DNA from: Myrica gale
Lineage: Eukaryota; Streptophyta; Magnoliopsida; Fagales; Myricaceae
NCBI GenBank assembly: GCA_963930655.1
Contig: OZ005603.1
Coordinates: 28,100,201-28,164,200 of the forward strand
DNA: 64,000 nucleotides
Direction: 5' to 3'
Every line of letters begins with the position of its first letter. The stretch's first letter is position 1. The position numbers and the translations under genes were made by a program. Below the pieces are notes generated by a model. That model worked only from the letters and a program-made list of their open reading frames with translations. It was not told where the DNA came from and ran no database searches. Positions 21,302 to 31,833 of this stretch are shown here, one piece after another.

Positions 21302-21720
21302 TAAGCGGGACAAAACACTTCCAACAGACTGTGTTTAGTTTGTGATTTGGAAACTGCGCACTGGGAGCTATTTGTGGGACATATTTATAGGAAGAGCAAT
21401 ATGGAATGTTTATTTGATAGGTTGAAAATGTATGGATGAGATGTTGTCATGTGAGTCAGCCAATCTTTGCCGCAGGATACGGGTGTCTACCGTAGGGCCC
21501 TAGAACCAGCAGGTCTCTTTAGCATACGCAAAGGTTTTCGCTTTGCCTTGTTAAAAGGCATGTTAGCTTAGCTTTATTCGACTACACTTCTCCAGATGTG
21601 TGACCCAATAGGACCCCCACGACTGGCAGCAGTGTTTATGTAACCAGTCGGCAAGAAAGAGATCAGAGATTCAATTTTATCTTTACGTGGGGTCATGCAG
21701 TACAAAAAAGATCGATCAAG
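21302..21720. promoter_or_regulatory. Upstream region of the bHLH gene
   Basis: Presumed minus-strand promoter and leader; TATTTATAG at about 21383-21391 is AT-rich and TATA-like (CTATAAATA on the minus strand), about 85 bp upstream of the ATG. The copia element inserted at 21726, about 425 bp upstream of the start codon, so more distal promoter elements have been pushed 5.2 kb away. Confidence 0.4.
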
Positions 21721-21725
21721 AAGAG

Positions 21726-22044
21726 TATTGGAGATCCTCGTACACCTGCCACGTCAGACACATGTGCTGCCACATCACCAGCCACATCAGATAAGTGTGT
21801 TGTGTCAACTTGAAGCTAATTTCTTATGTGTCGACTTGGTTCAGCTGCTGTTAAGCTGTTATGCTTATTGTTAAGTTGTTATTTGCGTTCTGTTAATCTA
21901 ACTGATTTTAACTCAGTTAACTACGCATGTATATAAGCTAATCAGATTGATTAGTGTTTGAATAAGAAAAGCTATTCAGTCAGTCTCGACATTTCTCTCG
22001 AACTTCCTCTCGAACTTTCTTTCCTCTTTCTTTAGTTTTCTACA
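21726..22044 (+). repeat. 5' LTR of the copia element
   Basis: 319 bp, with TATA-like GTATATAAGC at about 21930 and a pyrimidine-rich 3' end immediately followed by the initiator-Met tRNA primer site. Confidence 0.9.
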
Positions 22045-22128
22045 TGGTATCAGAGGAATCTGCTCTTCTTCCTTTCGCACTCTGATCTGCTTGAAGAATC
22101 ATCATTTCTTCAAGATCTGGTTACAGCT

Positions 22129-25100
22129 ATGGCAGATTCAGAAACTCGTGATTCCGAAAACGTTCGTAACCCTATTTCCCCAAATCCAAACCTAAATCCA
22201 GCTTTTCTCAATCTACCACCGAATCTTTTCAATACTCGACCTATTCTTTATAGTGCTTACACAATCACTTCAGGAGATACTTCCAATACTCCTATTGTCT
22301 CTCCACATCTAAACGGGAAGAACTACTATTCTTGGAGCCGAGCCATGCTCATGGCCATTGGAGCTCGTAACAAGTTTGGTTTTCTCGACGGGAGCATACC
22401 AGTACCTGCTCAAACCGATCCAAGTTTCAGTGCTTGGTATCGATGCAACTTGATGGTCTCATCGTGGATCTGTGCGTCTGTCTCACCAGAAATTGCTCAG
22501 GTGATTTTGTACATTGATACAGCTGAGAAAATGTGGAAATTGCTCAAGGAAAGGTATGAACAAAGTAATGAGCCTATAATTTTTGAATTACAACAATCAC
22601 TTAGTTGTATTTCTCAAGGTCAATCTTCTGTGAGTGATTACTTTACTCGACTAGAATCACTATGGAATGAGCTGCATCAATTTTCTCCTATACCAGTTTG
22701 TTCATGTGGAATTTGTCATGGTTGTACTTGTCATGTTCTAAGCACCATCACTGCGCGAGAAGAAAAAAAATTAACCATGATATTTCTTATGGGATTAAGT
22801 TCGGCTTATCTCACCATTAGGGGAAACATATTGATAATGAAGCCTTTTCCTTCTTTGAACGAGATATATTCATTAATCATTCAAGAAGAGAGACAACGTG
22901 CATTTACTAGAAGTTCAGGATTTACTCATGAAAATGTTGCCATGACTGTTAATCAACATTTTTCTAAACCTGAATTTGTTGCTGCACCTGTTCAAAGGAG
23001 ATACTTCACTGGTCAGAAAGAACGACCCTTATGTACTCATTGTAATAGAAAAGGATATACTAGAGATAAATGTTTTGAATTGCATGGGTACCCCCCTGGT
23101 TGGATATCAAAGAAGAAGCTCACTGCTCCTGCCAATCCAGTTGGTAATTTTCATCCCTCGGCTCACCAAGCTATTGCAAACACAGAGGCTGTTATTAATA
23201 ACCCGAGCTCTACTATTTCTCAAGAGCACATTCAGCAATTTCTGCATCTCCTTCAAACACAAATGAAACCCGAGTCCTTGTCCAAGACTCCCCTTGACTC
23301 TCCAACCTTTAGTTCTGCCAATATGGCAAGTATACACTTTCCCATGCATATGATCAGTACTAATGTTGCTCACTGTTTTTCTTCATCAAATTCCTCTTTT
23401 CATTCACCTAATGTTTGGATTGTTGATAGTGGTGCAACTGATCATATGATTTGTTCCTTTTCATTATTTTCTACTTCCAAATCCATAAATGCTACTGTTA
23501 GTTTGCCTAATGGTCAATCTGCACAAGTTACTCATATAGGTTCAGTTCAATTTTCGCCTGAACTTATTCTACACAATGTGCTTTATATTCCTTCATTCAC
23601 ATTCAATTTACTTTCTACTAGTAAACTCACATCCACTTCTCAAGTTAGCTTGCTTTTTCTGTCTAACAAGTGTTTTATTCAGGACTTGCATGCTTGGAGA
23701 ATGATTGGGGTGGCTGAGCAAAAGGATGGTTTATATCTTCTTCAAACCGAATCCATTTCAGCTTCTGTATGTTCTGTTTCTTCCAATAAATCAGCTACTC
23801 AGCTATGGCATATTAGACTAGGTCATATGTCTCATTCAAGAATGCATTTGTTGCATCATTCTATTCCTTTAGTTTCTTTTGATTCTCATACATCTCAATG
23901 TCAAATCTGTCCATTAGCTAAGCAGCATAGGCAATCTTTTCCCCTTAGTTCCATACAAACTTCACAAGCTTTTGAAATGATTCATTGTGATATTTGGGGC
24001 CCTTTTGCTGTGGCTACTACTCATGGTCATCACTATTTTCTTACAATAGTAGATGATTATACTCGTTGTACATGGGTTTTTCTCATGAAACATAAGTCTG
24101 AAACTAGAATGATTATTGAATCATTTTTTCATCTAGTTGAAACACAATTTCAATCCAAAATTAAAGTGCTTCGTTCTGACAATGGTCTTGAATTTTGTAT
24201 GACTTCTTTCTTTTCCACTAAAGGAGTTATTCACCAACAAAGTTGTGTTTACACTCCTCAACAAAATGGGGTGGTTGAACGTAAACATCAACATCTCTTA
24301 AATGTAGCAAGAGCCCTTCGTTTTCAATCTAATTTACCTCTCAAATATTGGGGTGAATGCATTCTTACAGCTACATATTTGATCAATCGTTCTCCCTCTC
24401 CTTTATTACACAACAAATCCCCTTATGAACTACTTTTTTCTGTTCAATCATCTTATTCTCATCTTCGTGTTTTTGGTTGTCTTTGCTTTGCCACTAACAC
24501 TTATCCTCATAAAACCAAGTTTGATGCCCGAGCTAGTAAGTGTGTTTTCCTGGGTTATCCCTATGCTGTCAAGGGTTATAAATTGCTTGATCTTCATAAT
24601 CAAACAATTTTTATTTCCCGAGATGTCATATTTCATGAATCTTCTTTTCTTTTTCTCTCTACATCCACTTCTAACCTTTTTCCTTCAGACTTTGTTGTTC
24701 CCACATCCATTCCCAATACTTTCTCTTATAATCATTCTGCTGCATCTTCTCCTGATCATACTGTTTTTTCACCTACTGATATTCCAAATTCCCCTTCATC
24801 TCCATCTCCAACTCCTCTGCCTCTTGCTGTTCCTTCCCGAAAGTCCACCAGAATTAGAAACCCTCCTACTTACAAGACTATCACTGCAGATTGGTCCATT
24901 CTCTTGCTCACGGTTCACCTTCTTCATTATCCTTGCAACAGCCTTCTGAATCAGCATATGAAATTAGCAGGTATCTTTCTTATTCTAATCTCTCATCTTC
25001 TCATAAAGCTTTCACTCTTGCTCTTATGACCCATCCTGAACCCAACACCTACAAACAAGCTGCTCTTCATCCCCAATGGCAAGAAGTCATGTTGAATGAA

Positions 25101-26669
25101 ATGATTGCTCTTGAAAATAATAAAACTTGGGTTATTACTGATTTGCCTCTAGGTAAGCAAGGCATAGGTTGTAAATGAGTTTATAGAGTCAAATATAAGG
25201 CAGATGGTACTGTGGAGAGATATAAGGCTAGGCTTGTAGCAAAGGGTTTCACCCAACAAGAAGGCGTTGATTATTCTGAAACCTTCTCTCCGGTTGCAAA
25301 GATGACCACAATTTGTTGTTTTTTGGCTCTTGCTGCATCTCATAATTGGTTTCTTGAACAATTGGATGTCAATAATGCATTCTTGCATGGTGATTTGGAT
25401 GAGGAAGTGTACATGGTTCTTCCTCCTGGTTTTGATCCATATGGGGGCACCAAGGTATGTAAATTACTTAAGTCTTTGTATGGACTTAAGCAAGCCAGTC
25501 GTCAGTGGTTCTCTAAGCTTTCTACAGCTCTGTTTTCCCTTGGATTTACTCAATCCCAAGCTGATTACAGCTTGTTTACTATGATTGAAGGTAATTCTTT
25601 TACTGCTCTGCTCATCTATGTTGATGATATCCTCATTGCTTCCAATAACATGGCTTATGTTACTCAAGTCAAGAATTTTTTGGATGCTCAATTTAAAATC
25701 AAGGATCTTGGTAAATTGAAGTATTTTTTGGGTCTTGAAATTGCACGTAATTCTGCTGGTATTTCTCTTCATCAACGCAAGTATGCTTTAGAGATTTTGG
25801 AAGATAGTGGTTATCTTGGTTGTAAGCCTGCAGCCTTTCCCATGGACTCTAAACTCAAGTTATCTCGCACTAATGATGACTTGTTGGAAGATGCTTCTTC
25901 CTATAGACGACTTATTGGTCGTCTCCTTTATCTCACAATTACTAGACCTGACTTATCCTATTCTGTTAACACTCTTGCTCAGTTTATGGAACACCCTAGT
26001 CACTCTCATCTCAGTGCAGCACATCATGTTCTACGATACATTAAGAGTTGTCCTGCTCAAGGATTATACTTTTCTTCATCATCTTCTACTCAACTTAAGG
26101 GGTTTTCATATTCTGATTGGGCAGCTTGCATTGATAGCCGCAGGTCAGTGACTGGTTTCTGTCTTTTCATTGGTGATTCTCTAGTTTCATGGGGCTCTAA
26201 GAAGCAGGGCACAGTATCTAGAAGTTCTGCTGAAGCTGAGTATCGAGCTCTTGCTTCTACTTGCTGTGAAGTTATTTGGTTATTACAAGTTCTTCATGAT
26301 TTGAACATATCTCATTCATCTCCTGCCTCTTTGTATTGTGATAGCAAGTCTGCTTTATCATTGGCTGCTAATCCTGTTCATCATGCTCGCACCAAGCATA
26401 TTGATATTGATTGCCATTTTATTCGAGAACAACTTGCCAAAGGTGTCATTAATACCTTTTATGTTGATTCTGCTCATCAATTGGCAGATGTGTTTACAAA
26501 AGCACTTGGCAAAGCACCATTTCAGTATCTTATTTCCAAGCTTGGTCTTCTTGATATTCATACACCAAGCTTGAGGGGGCATATTGGAGATCCTCATACA
26601 CCTGCCACGTCAGACACATGTGCTGCCACATCACCAGCCACATCAGATAAGTGTGTTGTGTCAACTTGA
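22129..26669 (+). pseudogene. Copia gag-pol, disabled by a frameshift and a nonsense codon
   Basis: ATG at 22129 opens Gag ([23 protein letters not shown]2-type). A zinc knuckle follows at about residues 302-315 ([14 protein letters not shown], with Tyr where the metal-binding His belongs), then protease (VDSGATDHM, about 430), pre-integrase [10 protein letters not shown], and the integrase DDE residues in [16 protein letters not shown] and NGVVERKHQ. The first frame runs to 25029. Homology moves to a second frame near 24890, so a frameshift lies there. That frame meets TGA at 25176-25178, where relatives have Trp. The rest (25179-26669) encodes RT ([15 protein letters not shown]) and RNase H ([18 protein letters not shown]), and its end overlaps the 3' LTR. 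The element is not autonomous but could be mobilised in trans. Confidence 0.9.
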
Positions 26670-26899
26670 AGTTAATTTCTTATGTGTCGACTTGGTTCAG
26701 CTGCTGTTAAGCTGTTATGCTTATTGTTAAGTTGTTATTTGTGTTCTGTTAATCTACTGATTTTAACTCAGTTAACTACGCATGTATATAAGCTAATCAG
26801 ATTGATTAATGTTTGAATAAGAAAAGCTATTCAGTCAGTCTCGACATTTCTCTCGAACTTCCTCTCGAACTTTCTTTCCTCTTTCTTTAGTTTTCTACA
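26582..26899 (+). repeat. 3' LTR of the copia element
   Basis: 318 bp, nearly identical to the 5' LTR. The last 88 nt of the pol reading frame lie inside it. Confidence 0.9.
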
Positions 26900-26904
26900 A
26901 GGAG

Positions 26905-29480
26905 AGGGGGGGTCCTTCCCCTGAAATCGAAATGGATGTACCATTTCCAAAGGTGTGCCAAGATCTTAGGACCAAGTCGTTGCGGGGCCTTTTAAGTGTA
27001 CGATCAAAGGCTTTTAACCTGAGTTTACACGCTGTTCATTGAAAGAGAATAACTATTCATGTCCCCTCGCGTTACCATGATCTCTTTAAGAGGAAAAGAA
27101 AAGAGCATAGTGTCTCGTCAGCTCTTCTTTCAAAGGGAATTTTGCATCAAAGTTGCTTCCACGTTGCTAGATTCAAGCTAGATCCATCACAAAGGATCGC
27201 TGAAAGACCCCACTGAGTGGGTTTTTTTGTAGGAGAATATATATATTAAACCCACAACAGAAATATTAATACATTTATTCCAAAGCGTGTAATTTGCTCA
27301 GACAAGTTCTACCCACATACCTGGGAACTGAATATATTTATTGGCGATTTTCTTGGGAGGTTCCACATGATCTCTCATCAAAACCTCCTTAATTATGAAC
27401 GAAGTTTCAATGATAAACCCGTTAAAACTCAACCATACATTTTCTTTTTTGGGAAAGTAATTCTCAACCATATATTACGAATTCAACTTTCAAAAAAATA
27501 ACAATATTGGAGAACAGTCGAGTGAAAAATGACCAAATCCTCAAATATTATGACTTTAATATTTACTTGAGCTTCGTCTTAGAAATTGGTGTTTCCTTCG
27601 GGAAATTAGTGGCCTTCAACTATGTATGTATCCTCTAGCATGTCGATGAGTACAACAGCGAATGCCTTTTTTGGCAGATCCAAATTATACAAGCAATAGG
27701 CAAGAGATGCGTCAGCTAAAATTCATTATCAATAGAAAAAAACTTGTACTTTAACCACTTAATTAATTATTAACGGATTTAATTTACTCTTTGCACCCGT
27801 GTTATAATTTCATGACCATTTAAATTATATATATTTCGTGCCCTATTTTCATAAATTTTAACGATTAGATCTTAACAAAGATGCAAAAGTGCAATGGATC
27901 AAATTTGATAGTTTTTTAGGCGTGAATTACAAAATATGTGATAATTAAAGAGCACAAAACATAAATTATCTTTATAGTATAATCACGACAGTATGCGTGT
28001 GATGTGATTCTAGATTTTAATTCTTTATCATATAATTATAGATTTATATTCAAATTTTTCGTCAAGAAATGAAATAAGAAAAAGCCCATCTAATATCATC
28101 ACGAAGAGTATAAATTACAGGTCCAACACTGTTCTAAGTTTAGACCTAATAAAGAGTGACAGTACTCAAAAAGAAATTCTTTCACCTCCTAGAATGATGC
28201 TACGTACATGTTTCAACAATATAAAAGCCGGGCGATTCATCATAGCTATAGTCAAAGGAAGAAAAGTTTTAATACTTCTTTTGATCGATGGACTATTGGG
28301 GAAAGTCAAAATAGTGCAATCCCTTAACCAGAGCTAATTGATTGGGCAAACAAGGACAGACAGCGCATGAAGCTGTTCTTAACGGGATTGCGGTTCATTC
28401 TGCTGCAACCAATTTCCTGGAAAGAAAAAGTAAAGCTGCAAACAGAAGTAATTGGGAGAGAGAAAAGACGGAGAGACAAGAGCAAGCAAGAGCACATGTG
28501 GCTCCGCTTTTCACGTCGGGGGTCGTTAGAACCCTAATTATTTTTACTTGTACAGCTGAAAATTATCTGCTTTACCTGTCTTCTCAAATCTGGCTCTTCG
28601 TCAACCCACATCAGTCTCTGGCCAAAGAAATGAATAAAAACTGGAGAAAAAGATGAAAACAAGAACCAAATCCGAACATATCAGTCACAGCTTTGCTGGT
28701 GCGTACATGTGATCGATAGTTTCAAGCTAATGAGTTTCGACTTGGGGCTGTCGATCGACAAGACCACTTAACAAAACCATATCAAAAGAAGATAAAAACT
28801 CCGACAGGTCTACAGTATCTCTGCTGAGACAGGAGTAGGTAATGCTTTGGATCAGCCATTTCAATTGATGAACTGAAGATGGATGGAACCCCGTGTCGAA
28901 GGCTACTAAAATGCGGTTGCTAATAGTGTGGAAACAAAACTTTAACGATCAGGTATGATTAGTCTTCAGGAAGTTACTGGGCAGGGCAAGGCAGGCAGGC
29001 TGCGACCCTGTTCTTCGACTCTTTTCTTGGTGAAAACAGGGTGACTGTTCATGCAGTCATTGAGTAACAGAAACGTTACGAAAAGATCTGTACCCCAACA
29101 CTTCAGAAAAATTTTCTACAAAGAATCTGTGTCCCGGCTCCTTATCTCTGATCTCTCTCTCTCTCCTCATTTAATGGATGGAGACGTTAGATCGTTGAAT
29201 TCGACTCGGTTTTCTTCCGACCAGAGGACTCTAATGCGGACCAGGATCGGAGAGAGAGTTGTGGGATACACACTCATGTGTCACTCTCTATTATTGGACC
29301 TCATGTGTCACAAAGTTCGGAGAGTGTGCGTTCCACGGTGGGTCTCACGCTACACCCTAGGTATTGCAGAGTAGCCGGATCCCTCTAATGCGAACAAGGG
29401 AATCAAGGACATGTTATTTTTTAGGTCCACGCATGGACGCCTCTATAATTAGCTAAAAGTACTGGGGCCTCGAGAAAAAT
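26905..29480. other. Intergenic, no supported gene
   Basis: Includes a 104-codon plus-strand frame at 28342-28656 and a 107-codon frame at 29051-29374, neither with recognisable domains. A small hairpin followed by T residues (about 27208-27230) resembles a bacterial terminator by chance. Confidence 0.4.
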
Positions 29481-29489
29481 AACTTGGAT

Positions 29490-29665
29490 AAATTTACCAT
29501 GTTTGGACAACAATTTTCACAATAACTGTTTCATAAATTCTAACGACTTTCTATAAATTCCAAAAACCCTTCTTATAAACTCTAATAATTTTTTTTATAA
29601 ATCCTAATAAAATGTACACTATTTCTAATAAAAAATTATACATCCAAACATGCAAAATTTTAATA
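29490..29665. mobile_element. Small MITE with ATGTTTGGA ends
   Basis: CCATGTTTGGACA on the left is mirrored by TCCAAACATGCA on the right, around AT-rich repeats of TATAAATTC type. About 170 bp. No clear target duplication. Confidence 0.4.
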
Positions 29666-30114
29666 CTAATATGCTATGAAAGCATGTGATCTTTACCCTG
29701 CATCCTGGATAGGAACCAGCTATAATTATAGCTAAAAATTTATTTGTTAAAAATCAATAACATATGACCCTGTCGATAATTGCTTGTCAACATCTATGCA
29801 TACTTATTTTTTGTTTTTTTTAAGCGCAGACTTATCAGTTTTTTTTTGCTTTTGGTGGGAAATAGACAAGTCAAGACTGTTATACTTACATATATGGTGG
29901 CGTTTGTTTACTGAAATTTTGGAGAATATTTTTAAAATTTTAGGAATCTTTTGAATGTTGAAGTTTATTGAGTTTTGTGAAAAGTTTGAAATGAATATGT
30001 AAAAGTTGAAAAATTTTTAAATATATTTATTTTGTTTAAAATTTTGAGAACTTAAAATTTGGGGGAAAAAAAGACTACCATATTATTGGGACCCCCCCCG
30101 GAATCGTCGACTTA

Positions 30115-30620
30115 CCGGCTCGTTCTTTATGATGATTTGGGCCCTCAATCTGGTCTGTTTTTGGGACAAGCCATGAATATTTTATGTTAATTATTATTTT
30201 TATGATATTTTTTAAAACAAAAATAAACTAGTTGGTAGTGTCCTTATCCCCAAGGGCTTGCTAAATTTCAGACCCTCACGCGCAAAATTAAATTCTCCTA
30301 TTGAATATAGTATTCAATGGGAAAGGGAAAATCTTTCTTATTGATCAATTGATGTTAGACATGTGGAAGAATCCGTGGGTGTCTGTATTGTTTTTATCAG
30401 TCTGTGAATAAAACTTACATAAGATAAAATTACATGAATCGGTCCGTTAACAGTTGTATTTCAAAATTTTATTTGTTAAAAATTAATATCAGGTACCACC
30501 AAAAGAATGCACATATTACATAGGATTGGGACACATACGGGGTGGATCTTTAATCTTTATCACAATTTGGGCCATCAATATGGGCTGTATTTCTTGCGAC
30601 AAGCCCATGAATGTGGATAG
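30115..30620. repeat. Diverged direct repeat upstream of the PEBP remnant
   Basis: About 60 bp at 30125-30185 (containing ATTTGGGCCCTCAATCTGG) recurs, diverged, at 30560-30620 (ATTTGGGCCATCAATATGGG). The meaning is not evident. Confidence 0.5.
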
Positions 30621-30966
30621 CTACGATTAGATCATTTTTGGCAAATATATACCGCTGCTGCCCCACCATCTTGCCAGACTAATTGCGACAGGCCTCTTCC
30701 TATTTTTAAGCTTCTGCTGACACATTAAAAAGCTTTACTAATTGAAGTAACCAAAAAATTTATCCACAAAAGAAGAAAATCCCCTCGCAAATTACAGAAC
30801 CATTTCGAACCTTCAATGCTAGCTTCTCGCACCTTCTCTCGCCAACGCGAAACTTCTCGCAGCGCCTCACCCAAGTCGACACACACCCCCAAAACACCAG
30901 GCTCTCTATAATCAAACCATCCACTTGGAACTCAGATTAACGAGTTAGCGGGGATTGAGCAAGAAC

Positions 30967-31182
30967 ATGGCTAGCGATGAGTTCAGGCTGGTATCACCTG
31001 CAATAAACCATGAAGGAAGGTTACCGAGGAAGTACACTTGAGAAGGTCAAGGTGCGTTGAAGAACTTATCTCCGCCATTGGAATGGTACAACGCGCCCGA
31101 GAAAACCAAGACCCTGGCTCTTGTGGTGCAGAACATCGTCGACGCACCGGACCCTAGTGGCCCAATCGTGCCATTAGGATAA
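30967..31182 (+). pseudogene. PEBP (YbhB/At5g01300-like) first-exon pseudogene
   Basis: Reading from ATG 30967 gives MASDEFRLVSPAINHEG, RLPRKYT, stop, then EGQGALKNLSPPLEWYN and TKTLALVVQNIVDAPDPSGPIVP in the same frame up to TAA at 31180. This is the N-terminal part of the YbhB/YbcL-type phosphatidylethanolamine-binding protein family. Codon 25 is TGA (31039-31041), one codon is inserted within the conserved VVQDIDAPDP block, and no later exon is seen downstream. A leader with several CTCGC motifs lies upstream, so the remnant is in genomic context rather than being a poly(A) retrocopy. Its proximity to the ROX-like bHLH gene fits the Arabidopsis At5g01300-At5g01305 neighbourhood as I remember it. 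Confidence 0.8.
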
Positions 31183-31833
31183 ATGCATATATACTATGTG
31201 TGGGTATTTTGATAATTTTCAATGTCTTAATATGTCAAAATTTAAAAATTTCTGTTAAAAAATGGAAATTTCGAGTTAAAATGGAATTATTATTTCACGT
31301 ATTAAAAATTTATTTTAAAAGAATTTGTAAATAATTAATTTTAGATAATGTGGTATTTTTGCGAAGATTTTATATCCAAGAAGTCGATAAAAGATCATCA
31401 GATGATTTTGATGTAAAATTTAACCAAATATTGTTGAACTTTACTAATCACTTTTTTGTGCTGATAGGAAGTCCAGATTACATTAATGCTTCAGTTTATA
31501 AAACTTCGCATGTTTTTTTCTTTTTTAAATACAAAAACTATACACAATTAATTTGTTTATTATATAACGAAACTGTAAATACAGGGGGCTTTAGTCCTCC
31601 TTTGGACATTCTCCTCGTGATGTCCTGGAACTCAACGGGGTCACCGTAGGAACCGGAGCGGAAGGACCGTTCCTTATTAAAAGGGTCCGCTGTAATCCTG
31701 ATCTGCTGATCTCTTACAAACCCCTTTTCGTGCACTAGTCAGACACAGTCCAGTATAAGTAGAGAGAGAAGGCCTCCGATTTTCCCCTTCTGCGACTCTT
31801 CCATCCGCTTCCGTTTGGTTCGGTTGCAGCTTG

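Larger units (their letters stand above)
21726..26899 (+). mobile_element. Ty1/copia retrotransposon, nearly intact, 5.2 kb
   Basis: LTRs at 21726-22044 and 26582-26899, primer site TGGTATCAGAG at 22045, and a purine tract (GAGGGGGCA) just before the 3' LTR. The flanking pentamers are AAGAG (21721-21725) and AGGAG (26900-26904), a 5-bp duplication with one mismatch. The LTRs begin TATTGG rather than TGTTGG in both copies and end in ACA. I count four substitutions and a 1-nt indel between them, about 1.3 percent; under the commonly used rice rate of 1.3e-8 per site per year that is roughly half a million years. The protein order PR-INT-RT-RH defines copia; the lineage looks RE1/Ale-like, which is tentative. 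Confidence 0.92.

Noticed and set aside
27208-27230. Hairpin followed by T residues resembling an intrinsic terminator
   Set aside because: Bacterial-type terminators have no role in nuclear plant DNA, and no plastid genes flank it.
28342-28656. 104-codon frame as a possible gene
   Set aside because: No domain, no splice-like structure and no neighbouring exons; coding bias could not be judged.
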